From Bacteroidales bacterium (GTDB lineage Bacteria > Bacteroidota > Bacteroidia > Bacteroidales > F082): 64,000 nt of DNA. Position numbers and translations under genes: made by a program. The notes under the pieces are model-generated. The model did no database searches. It was not told the DNA's origin and saw only the letters and a program-made list of their open reading frames with translations. This document shows positions 1-7,457 of the stretch, one piece after another; within the stretch, counting starts at the first letter, position 1, and each line of letters opens with the position of its first letter. Where the stretch lies: the NCBI GenBank assembly GCA_016290215.1, contig JAEETH010000001.1, positions 62,001-126,000 of the forward strand. The letters are read 5' to 3'.

Positions 1-1164
1 TTTGGCCTGAAGGATGCCAACGCCAACCTATATTTCGACTTGCCTAACGAGTCCGTCGCGTTTTTGGACAGCTTGGTGCCTGCCTCATATCCACAATCGC
101 TGTTGCCAAAACCTGCGATGGATTCAACAATGGCGGATAGTTTGACGATGCAGGTGGATTCTGTCGTTTTTGAGACGAAAACGGCGACAAAGTTTGACCA
201 AAATGCTTTCAAATTGACTTTGGAAATGTTCACCGAGGTGGACTCAACGCAAGTGCTTTTAGAGAAGAAACTCGTAGAAGAAGGCCTGCTGCGCTTTGTG
301 TTCCGCCATCCTGCCAAAGATGCCGTCATCATGACGCCTGAAATGCTGCCCGACACTTTCAATCTCTTCACAACACATTCCGCCGCCTACGACACGGTTT
401 GGTGGTATTTCACCCCCAACGTCAAGGACAGCCTATGGGTGCAGGTGAAATACGACACCCTCATCAACGACTCATCGCGCTACAGCCTGAAATTCAAGGA
501 GACAAAGGCCAACCGAAAACTGAAACGCGAGCCCGAAAAGCTGAAAGTCAGCAGCAACCTCGTCGGTCGCGGCGGACTGATTCAAGGCGACACCCTGACC
601 TTGAAATTCTCCGAACCCATCGTACGCTATGCCATGCGCGACTCGGCCATCTTCAAATGCGATTCAATTATCTATTACGACACACTCGCCTTTGAACCCG
701 CCGATGAACAAGGCCTCAAATACCGAATGACCACCCCATTCTCTGCCGACTCAAGCTATAGCATCGAAATCCCCGATTCGGTGTTTTTCGGCATCCGCAA
801 TCGCACCAATGACGTCATCAAATTAGATTTTCACGTTTTGAAAGATGAGGAATACGGCAACATCTACATCACTGTGGTGCCGCCCAAGGGAATGAAACAA
901 GTTGTCGTTCAGTTGTTGAACGAGAGCGAAAAAGTGCTTAAAGAACAGATGATTACAAAAAAGGAAGAGGTGATGTTCGACTACCTCATGCCCGCCAAAT
1001 ACAAGCTCCGCGCCATCCTCGATGCCGACGGCAACGGCAAATGGAGCACGGGCAACTATCACCGCCACAGCCTGCCCGAAACCATCGTCAACTATAAAGA
1101 CACCCTCGAACTAAAGGCCGGCTGGGACATCGATTTGGACGAGGTTTGGGACTTGAACCAATAA
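1..1164 (+). CDS. Ig-like (SbsA-type) surface protein, C-terminal part
   Basis: The reading frame is open from the first base, so the 5' end lies outside the window; a TTG at 40 is not a convincing start. The visible 387 codons are rich in beta-strand-like sequence. A segment near 'QGDTLTLKFSEPIV' looks like a bacterial Ig-like (SbsA) domain, followed by a conserved tail with 'MPAKYKLRAILDADGNGKW' and a final 'LDEVWDLN'. This arrangement is known from large Bacteroidota envelope lipoproteins of unknown role; a signal peptide would be in the missing part. Its stop codon directly abuts the stop of the convergent transpeptidase gene, with no bases between. Function beyond cell-envelope location is inference. 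Confidence 0.6.
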   Translation, partial: FGLKDANANLYFDLPNESVAFLDSLVPASYPQSLLPKPAMDSTMADSLTMQVDSVVFETKTATKFDQNAFKLTLEMFTEVDSTQVLLEKKLVEEGLLRFVFRHPAKDAVIMTPEMLPDTFNLFTTHSAAYDTVWWYFTPNVKDSLWVQVKYDTLINDSSRYSLKFKETKANRKLKREPEKLKVSSNLVGRGGLIQGDTLTLKFSEPIVRYAMRDSAIFKCDSIIYYDTLAFEPADEQGLKYRMTTPFSADSSYSIEIPDSVFFGIRNRTNDVIKLDFHVLKDEEYGNIYITVVPPKGMKQVVVQLLNESEKVLKEQMITKKEEVMFDYLMPAKYKLRAILDADGNGKWSTGNYHRHSLPETIVNYKDTLELKAGWDIDLDEVWDLNQ

Positions 1165-1797
1165 TTATTCGGTAAGAATATCAGGGAGAATCACCACGCG
1201 CATCCCAACGAAAGCATATTTTTCTTTCAGCTGAATCAAATCATCATCACGCAGACGGATGCAACCTTCGCTGCCACGACCTGGCACCGAGCTTTCGTTG
1301 TTGGTGCTGCCATGAATGCCGATGCCCGAATGACCTGGCGTCTTGAGGCGCATGAACCAGTGGCCATACGACAAGATGCTTCCACGACCATCGCCAAAGT
1401 CATGATGCCAGTTGGAGGCATCTACAATCTCAGTGATGGTAAAGGGATTTTCAACCGTGCATTCAGGGGTTTTCATATCGCCTTTCTTCTGTTTTTGTCC
1501 CTTTGCCTTGCCCACGCATACGGGAAAATGTGCGCGTTTTAAGGTATCTGCGCCCACCACCTCGCAAACATAAAGTCGATACTCGGGTTTGGAAATCACG
1601 ATAAAACAATTCTTGGGGTTCACGACATCGGAATAGAATGTTGCCGAGTCGGACACAATGACCGCAGTCGTATCTTGTTGCATCACAACCGTGTCATTAT
1701 GAACTTGTTCAACGGTTTCGGTCGCGTTACCCGAACCGCACGAGGTCATGGCGAACAAAGCCGCCAAAATATAAAGTATGTTCATCTTTCCCTTCAT
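1165..1797 (-). CDS. L,D-transpeptidase (YkuD) lipoprotein
   Basis: Probable L,D-transpeptidase that remodels or cross-links peptidoglycan through a catalytic cysteine. The YkuD signature is clear: 'IGIHGS' followed by 'GSEGCIRL' (His...Ser...Gly-Cys-Ile-Arg). The N-terminus is a lipoprotein signal (MKGKMNILYILAALFAMTSC) with lipobox TSC, so the protein should sit in the periplasm on a membrane. A longer frame starts at TTG 1818, but that TTG is part of the promoter box TACTTTTG, so it cannot be the start; ATG 1797 (or 1785) is preferred. Its end abuts the convergent upstream gene. The mature N-terminal ~50 residues are a low-complexity Thr/Val/Asp linker. Confidence 0.85.
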   Translation of the reverse strand: MKGKMNILYILAALFAMTSCGSGNATETVEQVHNDTVVMQQDTTAVIVSDSATFYSDVVNPKNCFIVISKPEYRLYVCEVVGADTLKRAHFPVCVGKAKGQKQKKGDMKTPECTVENPFTITEIVDASNWHHDFGDGRGSILSYGHWFMRLKTPGHSGIGIHGSTNNESSVPGRGSEGCIRLRDDDLIQLKEKYAFVGMRVVILPDILTE

Positions 1798-1815
1798 TAT
1801 GGCCATTATTTCCTG

Positions 1816-1823
1816 CAAAAGTA
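1816..1823 (-). promoter_or_regulatory. -7 promoter box for L,D-transpeptidase
   Basis: TACTTTTG matches the Bacteroidota -7 consensus TAnnTTTG. It overlaps the TTG of the longest reading frame and therefore decides for a downstream start. Confidence 0.7.
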
Positions 1824-1876
1824 GACATTTTCCCCATTATTTGACGGCTTTTGCCCTTTTCAACATCAAAAAAACG

Positions 1877-1884
1877 TATTTTTG
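1877..1884 (+). promoter_or_regulatory. -7 promoter box for glyS
   Basis: TATTTTTG, about 185 nt before the glyS ATG. This leader is much longer than most in the window and contains hairpin element E1. Confidence 0.6.
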
Positions 1885-1919
1885 CGCTCAAATTTAGCAA
1901 AAGGGACTACGAGACGCGA

Positions 1920-2025
1920 GACTATGACTTCTGACAATGACTATGACTGCTTTGTCAGAAGAGCTGAATGTCAGCCCAAATGCAAAAGCAGTCATTGTCA
2001 TGGTCAACGGTCTTAATCAAAAAGT
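1920..2025 (+). repeat. Hairpin element E1 in glyS leader
   Basis: The left arm begins GACTATGACTTCTGACAATG and ends ...GACTGCTTT. The right arm starts AAAAGCAGTCATTGTCATGG. The arms pair imperfectly around a loop of about 35 nt. A clearly related element lies between mutA and mutB (41386-41482). Both end 25-45 nt before an ATG. Confidence 0.7.
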
Positions 2026-2068
2026 CCCGAAGTCAAATGGTTTTGAACATACTAAATAGCATATAATT

Positions 2069-3592
2069 ATGAACCAAGAAGATTTCTTTAAGAAAATAAC
2101 CGCTCATGCGAAGGAATATGGTTTCATCTTCCCTTCGAGCGAGATTTATGACGGATTGTCAGCCGTTTACGACTACGGCCAAAACGGCGTGGAGCTGAAG
2201 AAGAACATCCGCGAATACTGGTGGAAGGCTATGGTGCAGATGCACGAGAACATTGTCGGCATCGATGCCGCCATCTTCATGCACCCCACCACATGGAAGG
2301 CTTCGGGGCACGTCGACGCCTTCAACGACCCGCTCATCGACAACCGCGACAGCAAGAAACGCTACCGCGCTGATGTGCTCGTCGAGGACTATATGGCCAA
2401 GATTGAAGAGAAGATTAATAAAGAGGTGGAGAAAGCCCGCAAGCGCTTCGGCGACGCCTTCAACGAGGAACAGTTTGTGACCACCAACCCGCGCGTCCTT
2501 GAACACAAGGCCAAGATTGAGGAAATCAGCCATCGCCTCTATGGCGCTATGGAGCGTAACGACCTCGACGCCATCAAGCAGCTCATCCTCGACCTGGAGA
2601 TTGTCTGCCCCATCAGCGGCACCCGCAACTGGACCGACGTGCGTCAGTTCAACCTGATGTTTGCCACCAAGATGGGTAGCGTGGCCGACGGCTCCGACAC
2701 CATCTACCTGCGTCCTGAGACGGCACAGGGCATCTTCGTCAACTACCTCAACGTGCAGAAGACCGGCCGCATGAAGATTCCGTTTGGCATCGCACAGACT
2801 GGTAAGGCCTTCCGCAATGAGATTGTTGCCCGTCAGTTCATCTTCCGTATGCGCGAGTTCGAGCAGATGGAGATGCAGTTCTTCGTACGCCCTGGCACGG
2901 AGCTCGAATGGTTCCAACACTGGAAGCAGGAACGCCTCGCTTGGCACCTCTCCTTGGGTCTGCCCGCCGAGAAATACCGTTTCCACGACCACGAGAAGCT
3001 GGCCCACTACGCCAACGCCGCCACCGACATCGAGTTCGACTTCCCCTTCGGCTTCAAGGAGCTCGAAGGCATCCACAGCCGCACCGACTTCGACCTCTCG
3101 GCCCATGCCAAATATTCGGGCAAGAAGCTCCAGTACTTCGACCCCGACACCAACGAAAGCTACACACCTTACGTCATCGAGACCTCTATCGGCCTCGACC
3201 GCATGTTCCTCGCCATGTTCAGCAACGCCTTCACCGAGGAAAAGCTGGAAGACGGCTCGGAGCGCGTGGTGCTGAAGCTGCCAGCCATCTTAGCACCTTA
3301 CAAAGTCGCCGTGCTGCCCTTGGTCAAGAAGGACGGTCTGCCGGAGAAGGCCCGCGAGATCATCGACTCGCTGAAGTCCGACTTCATGTGCCAATATGAG
3401 GAGAAAGACTCCATCGGCAAGCGCTACCGTCGACAAGATGCCATCGGCACACCGATGTGCGTCACCGTCGACAACGACACTTTGGTTGATAACACCGTCA
3501 CCGTGCGCGACCGCGACACGATGCAACAGGTGCGCGTCCCGATCGACAACCTACGCAACATGATTTTCGACGAATTGAAGCCGAAGAAATAA
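2069..3592 (+). CDS. glyS: Glycyl-tRNA synthetase (single-chain type)
   Basis: Charges tRNA-Gly with glycine in the cytosol. The 507-residue protein is the dimeric, single-polypeptide class II form, not the alpha2beta2 form of E. coli. Class II motifs are visible: motif 2 in 'AQTGKAFRNEIVARQFIFR', the preceding 'LRPETAQGIFVNY', and motif 3 in 'ETSIGLDRMFLAMF'. A C-terminal anticodon-binding domain follows ('LAPYKVAVLPLVKKDGL'). Length is normal for the family. The start ATG is preceded by an A/T-rich leader. A perfect 19-bp hairpin follows the stop. The leader carries repeat element E1, not a recognisable T-box. Confidence 0.95.
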   Translation: MNQEDFFKKITAHAKEYGFIFPSSEIYDGLSAVYDYGQNGVELKKNIREYWWKAMVQMHENIVGIDAAIFMHPTTWKASGHVDAFNDPLIDNRDSKKRYRADVLVEDYMAKIEEKINKEVEKARKRFGDAFNEEQFVTTNPRVLEHKAKIEEISHRLYGAMERNDLDAIKQLILDLEIVCPISGTRNWTDVRQFNLMFATKMGSVADGSDTIYLRPETAQGIFVNYLNVQKTGRMKIPFGIAQTGKAFRNEIVARQFIFRMREFEQMEMQFFVRPGTELEWFQHWKQERLAWHLSLGLPAEKYRFHDHEKLAHYANAATDIEFDFPFGFKELEGIHSRTDFDLSAHAKYSGKKLQYFDPDTNESYTPYVIETSIGLDRMFLAMFSNAFTEEKLEDGSERVVLKLPAILAPYKVAVLPLVKKDGLPEKAREIIDSLKSDFMCQYEEKDSIGKRYRRQDAIGTPMCVTVDNDTLVDNTVTVRDRDTMQQVRVPIDNLRNMIFDELKPKK

Positions 3593-3609
3593 TTCAAAAA
3601 CTCATTTTA

Positions 3610-3654
3610 AAACGCTAAAACTTAACCAGATTTGGTTAAGTTTTAGCGTTTTTA
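3610..3654 (+). terminator. Terminator of glyS with 19-bp perfect stem
   Basis: Arms 3610-3628 and 3633-3651 are perfectly complementary with a 4-nt loop, followed by T residues. The loop-proximal part of the stem is AACTTAACCA and its reverse complement, the same 10-mer found three more times upstream of the next gene. Confidence 0.8.
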
Positions 3655-3725
3655 TGCCAACTCAACCAATTTGCTATAAAAACTATCATATTGATATTTA
3701 ATATTATAACAAATTTTTCAATAAT

Positions 3726-3791
3726 AACTTAACCAAAAACTTGCAAAACTTAACCAAACAATATAATTTTGCAGCGTAAAATGGTTAAGTT
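3726..3791 (+). promoter_or_regulatory. Operator-like AACTTAACCA sites around AlbA_2 gene promoter
   Basis: AACTTAACCA occurs at 3726-3735 and 3747-3756 (exactly 21 bp apart, two helical turns) and inverted at 3782-3791, ending on the base before the ATG. A -33-like TTG (3741-3743) and -7 box TAATTTTG (3764-3771) are separated by 20 nt, so the sites flank both promoter boxes. Two more copies form the glyS terminator stem. Confidence 0.65.
3764..3771 (+). promoter_or_regulatory. -7 promoter box for AlbA_2 gene
   Basis: TAATTTTG with an upstream TTG at 3741-3743 and 20-nt spacing, the best -33/-7 pair in the window. The predicted leader is only about 12-15 nt. Confidence 0.75.
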
Positions 3792-5300
3792 ATGAATGCA
3801 AAAGAAATAAAAGAACTCTGTGCCTTGGGCGAAAACAGCAAAGTCCAATTTAAGCTGAGGATTGACAATCCATCAAAAATCGCCGCAGAGATTGTTGCCT
3901 TCGCCAATTATCGAGGAGGGACCATTCTCATCGGCGTAGAGGACAAGACTGGCGAAATCGTCGGCCTCACATACGATGAAGTCCAGCAAATCAGCCGTGA
4001 CATTGGTAATGTGTCCAACAACTGCGTAAGGCCAGCGGTTTACCTTCAAACCGAAACCGTGGATGTCGATGGAAAAATCGTCCTCATAGTCAATGTGAAC
4101 GAAGGCATCGACAAGCCCTACAAAGACCAAAGTGGCAACATCTGGATCAAGCAAGGAAGCGACAAACGCCGAGTCGTCGAAAATGCGGAAATGCTATCAT
4201 TATTCCAAGAATCGGGCAGCTTCAGACCCGACGAAAAAGGCGTCAGAAAAACCACCATCAACGACATCGACATGATGCTTGTCAACGACTATCTCGAACA
4301 ATACTATGGCAAACGCCTCGACGAATTCGGTATGCCCAAAGAGCAACTGCTCCAAAACCTGCAAATCATGACTCCAGACGGACGAGTGACCCTTGCCGGG
4401 CTGCTTTTCTTCGGGAAACACCCGCAAATGCTTGAGCCAGCTTTTATCATCAAGGCGGTGTCTTTCTTTGGCAACGACATGGGAGGAATGGAATATCGCG
4501 ACAGCAAAGACATTGTTGGAACCATTCCACGAATGTTTGAAGCCGGCATGGCATTCTTGAATGCCAACTTGCACAGTTTGCAGGCGGGACAATCTTTCAA
4601 CTCGGTCGGGAAACTCGAAATCTCGGAAGTGGCCTTAAAAGAAATACTCCAAAACGCGCTTGTACACCGCGACTATCTCTTACAGGCGCCGATCCGAATC
4701 ATGATTTTCGACAATCGCGTCGAAATCATCAGCCCTGGTGGGTTGCCCAGTGGCGTAGATGTGGAGGCGATTCGTTTCGGGAAAACCATGCAACGCAACC
4801 CTCTGATGGCAGCATTTTGCGCAAAGACGATGGATTACAGAGGCTTAGGCACGGGTATCATCAGAGCCACAAAAGAAGTGAAAGACATCGAATTTGTCAA
4901 CGAGGAAGGTCGTCAGTTCCAGGTGATTATCCAGCGGCCCAATGGTTCTCAGGGTATGCCGAAGCCAAGGCCATACGAAAGCATCGCTTCGGAGAACAGC
5001 CCGGAATATAGCAGGAGCTATAGCGCATCATGGCCTTTGGCCGATATCCGTACACTATGCCCTGCATTGGGTAAAGGTGAAGAAGAAAACGCTCGCATTA
5101 TCTTGGAGTTTTGCCGTATTCCGCAAGGCATTCTGGAGATGATGGAAAAAACCGGCTACATGAGCAGGACGAGTTTCCGCCGTAATGTTTTCACGCCGCT
5201 GCTTGAGGCTGGTCTCCTCGTTCCGGAATACAAAAACAAGCCCAACAGCCCGAAGCAACGATACCGCACAGCCGATTCTTGGCTGAAAAACCAACTGTAG
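3792..5300 (+). CDS. AlbA_2 / Schlafen-AAA_4 domain putative transcriptional regulator
   Basis: A 502-residue protein of the AlbA_2 (formerly AAA_4) plus HATPase_c_4 class. The N-terminal ~130 residues are the putative nucleic-acid-binding AlbA_2 domain ('EIVAFANYRGGTILIGVED'). Residues about 280-370 form a GHKL-like ATP-binding region ('EILQNALVHRDY', then 'ISPGGLP' and 'RGLGTGI'). The last ~90 residues look like a winged-helix DNA-binding segment ('KTGYMSRTSFRRNVFTPLL'). Such proteins are usually annotated as regulators, and some families occur in defence islands. Here it is a single gene between two terminators, with repeated AACTTAACCA sites over its promoter, which suggests autoregulation. 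Start ATG 3792 directly follows an inverted copy of that site. Confidence 0.8.
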   Translation: MNAKEIKELCALGENSKVQFKLRIDNPSKIAAEIVAFANYRGGTILIGVEDKTGEIVGLTYDEVQQISRDIGNVSNNCVRPAVYLQTETVDVDGKIVLIVNVNEGIDKPYKDQSGNIWIKQGSDKRRVVENAEMLSLFQESGSFRPDEKGVRKTTINDIDMMLVNDYLEQYYGKRLDEFGMPKEQLLQNLQIMTPDGRVTLAGLLFFGKHPQMLEPAFIIKAVSFFGNDMGGMEYRDSKDIVGTIPRMFEAGMAFLNANLHSLQAGQSFNSVGKLEISEVALKEILQNALVHRDYLLQAPIRIMIFDNRVEIISPGGLPSGVDVEAIRFGKTMQRNPLMAAFCAKTMDYRGLGTGIIRATKEVKDIEFVNEEGRQFQVIIQRPNGSQGMPKPRPYESIASENSPEYSRSYSASWPLADIRTLCPALGKGEEENARIILEFCRIPQGILEMMEKTGYMSRTSFRRNVFTPLLEAGLLVPEYKNKPNSPKQRYRTADSWLKNQL

Positions 5301-5344
5301 AGACGCATTGAAACACACAGTATTCGACGGAGTCAATGCGTCTC
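5300..5344. repeat. Inverted repeat related to family A
   Basis: GAGACGCATTG (5300-5310) and CAATGCGTCTC (5334-5344) are perfect complements. The left end overlaps the stop codon of the AlbA_2 gene and begins with the family A motif GTAGAGACG. Confidence 0.5.
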
Positions 5345-5367
5345 CCATGATAGACAACACCATAGAC

Positions 5368-5420
5368 AACGGTTGGATTTCGATTTTGCAACAAATTGAA
5401 ATCCAACCGTTTATTTTTTT
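5368..5420 (+). terminator. Terminator after AlbA_2 gene
   Basis: 14-bp perfect stem (5368-5381 with 5398-5411), then TATTTTTTT. Confidence 0.8.
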
Positions 5421-5421
5421 G

Positions 5422-5429
5422 TATCTTTG
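5422..5429 (+). promoter_or_regulatory. TAnnTTTG box, upstream of 5548 gene
   Basis: TATCTTTG directly after the terminator; a second possible promoter for the downstream T9SS gene. Confidence 0.4.
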
Positions 5430-5491
5430 CGACATGATAGACAAGCCCCCGAAAGGGCTTGACAAGTTGATTTTCGTTTTGAGAAATGCTA

Positions 5492-5499
5492 TACTTTTG
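5492..5499 (+). promoter_or_regulatory. -7 promoter box for 5548 gene
   Basis: TACTTTTG, about 50 nt before the ATG; an upstream TTG at 5467-5469 is a loose -33 candidate (22-nt spacing). Confidence 0.6.
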
Positions 5500-5547
5500 C
5501 ATTGCAAACCTCAAAAACGAAACAATAACCATTAAAAACACAATGCC

Positions 5548-7437
5548 ATGAAAAAGATGATTTCTTCAATAATGATTCTCACTATCGCCCTATGTGCAAA
5601 AGCATCGGTTTACGATTCCATTGCATTTCCAGACCATGTCATTGCTCGAGCAATTAGTAATTCAGGGCAAATTACAACAGAGTATATTTCTGATTTCATT
5701 TATGGTACAGACGGACAACTGACCAACTATACCTTTTATACCACTACTGATGATTGTCAAGGTTCGTTCAGCTTTTACGAATACCCCAACAAACCCAGCC
5801 AATCATCATTTGAATTCTATAATTCAGTAGAGCCTATGACCATTTATGAAAAATACACTTTTCAATATGAAAACGGCATAACCAAACATAAGGAAGCTTG
5901 GAGGTATGCTGACTTTTTCAATTTCCACTATTATTGGGATTATGAATACGAAAACCTTCATCTGTGTCAAGAGGATTACAGGAGCTATGAATATCACGAT
6001 GTATATAGGACCCGTCACGTTTATTCCTACAGTGATGGTTATAAAACCCGCATCGATCAGTATTATGAGTATTATGATGAACCAGAACCGTACTTATCAA
6101 CTGTAACCACAAACCATTACAACAACCGGCAACAAATCCTGACTTCCCAAACAGATTCCAATCAATCCGGTGAAATCATCCCCAATTCGCTGAGAACATA
6201 TACCTATACCCCTCTCAAAAAAACGGACAGCATCATCACCCAAAACTATAACGACGGTACATGGGTCAATTCGAAAATCGCGCACTATGTTTATGACTCT
6301 TTGAATCGCATAGTCGAATATCAGATAGGAACGTGGTCCGTAGATGACCAAAATTGGAATATCAACCAAAAGATCATTTGGGACTTCAATGATGAAACAC
6401 AAACATTAACCATATCGTTCCGAAAGAAAAACGGTGATGAATGGGAGTGGGACAAATTTAGAGGTCAATCTTTGTTTAATGACTCGAGATTGTATGAATG
6501 GCAAAGGGCATTGAATTCCTGCTTTTATGGAGGAAGAGATGTCAATCAGTTTGAAATCAGCATGCATTATGACAGGCTTGAATCCGGTTTTATCATTGGG
6601 ATGGAATGGTATTATAACATTATAGGTGACAACGGAAGCATCACTTACCAACATTTGGAATGTACCGCCGACACAACTATTAACGAGGAACGCCCAAAAG
6701 TCATCGTGCGCAGCAATACGCAGTATGACCGCGACACCCTTTTCACTGAAGTAACACACGAATATGTGTACGAGAAAAATGGCAAGGTGTACTGGTGGAA
6801 CAAGGACTTGGAGGAGTTCACGACGCTTTATGACTACAATGCCGAAGCTGGCGACGAATGGGAAATCAAGGTGGGGGCGGAGAGCATCATGGTGCATGTC
6901 GACAGCGTGGGCGTGTTTGAATACGATGGCGACACCCGCAAGATGCTGCACATTAGCGATGCCGGCAACATCTTTAATGGCGACATTGTCGTAGGCTACG
7001 GCCACATGACCAGCTTCTTCCCCGAGAAACTGATGCGGCGAGACGCCAGTTTCACGGTGAACGGCCTGCGCTGCTATTGGGTGGAGGACGCCTTACTGTA
7101 TCACAATGGCGACGAGGACTGCGATGCCATCTATAGCGAGATACATGGTGTGGATGAGGACAGCCCTTCGACCCCTTCGACAGGCTCAGGGACCGCAGGG
7201 ACCTTGGTGGTTTATCCCAATCCCGCAAATGGCGTTTTGACCGTTTCTGTGCGGCTGCCACAATGTGACAGCCCTACAACGGGACAAACCACCTATCGCA
7301 TCACCAACCTGATGGGACAAACCTTGCTGCAAGGCCGCATTTCTTCTGAAACCCATCAGATTGATATTCCAACATTGCCTGCGGGGATGTATTTCATTAG
7401 CGTGGGCGGACAAACCGTGAAATTCGTTGTAAAATAA
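5548..7437 (+). CDS. Exported T9SS-sorted protein of unknown function
   Basis: 629 residues. The N-terminus MKKMISSIMILTIALCAKAS is a signal peptide. The middle is rich in Tyr and acidic residues with repeated 'Y-x-Y' beta-strand patterns, resembling RHS-like text repeats ('YVYDSLNRIVEYQIG'). The C-terminal ~75 residues are a type IX secretion sorting domain ('VYPNPANGVLTVSV', 'NLMGQTLLQGRISS', 'LPAGMYFISVGGQTVKFVV'). Residues about 365-520 are closely related to the same region of the next gene, so the two are tandem paralogues. A family B repeat encodes the linker PSTPSTGSGT just before the sorting tail. Expected on the cell surface or released; ligand or activity unknown. Confidence 0.85.
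   Translation: MKKMISSIMILTIALCAKASVYDSIAFPDHVIARAISNSGQITTEYISDFIYGTDGQLTNYTFYTTTDDCQGSFSFYEYPNKPSQSSFEFYNSVEPMTIYEKYTFQYENGITKHKEAWRYADFFNFHYYWDYEYENLHLCQEDYRSYEYHDVYRTRHVYSYSDGYKTRIDQYYEYYDEPEPYLSTVTTNHYNNRQQILTSQTDSNQSGEIIPNSLRTYTYTPLKKTDSIITQNYNDGTWVNSKIAHYVYDSLNRIVEYQIGTWSVDDQNWNINQKIIWDFNDETQTLTISFRKKNGDEWEWDKFRGQSLFNDSRLYEWQRALNSCFYGGRDVNQFEISMHYDRLESGFIIGMEWYYNIIGDNGSITYQHLECTADTTINEERPKVIVRSNTQYDRDTLFTEVTHEYVYEKNGKVYWWNKDLEEFTTLYDYNAEAGDEWEIKVGAESIMVHVDSVGVFEYDGDTRKMLHISDAGNIFNGDIVVGYGHMTSFFPEKLMRRDASFTVNGLRCYWVEDALLYHNGDEDCDAIYSEIHGVDEDSPSTPSTGSGTAGTLVVYPNPANGVLTVSVRLPQCDSPTTGQTTYRITNLMGQTLLQGRISSETHQIDIPTLPAGMYFISVGGQTVKFVVK
7164..7194 (+). repeat. Family B element inside coding sequence (linker PSTPSTGSGT)
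   Basis: CCCTTCGACC followed by CCTTCGACAGGCTCAGGGACC halves; in frame in the T9SS protein gene, immediately before the sorting domain. Confidence 0.8.
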
Positions 7438-7457
7438 ACCATTAAAAACCTAATACC

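Noticed and set aside
1920..2025. T-box riboswitch before glyS
   Set aside because: No T-box sequence or specifier loop was seen, and the same hairpin type occurs before mutB, which is not tRNA-related.
2159..3106. 315-codon minus-strand frame
   Set aside because: Antisense shadow of glyS with no recognisable domain.
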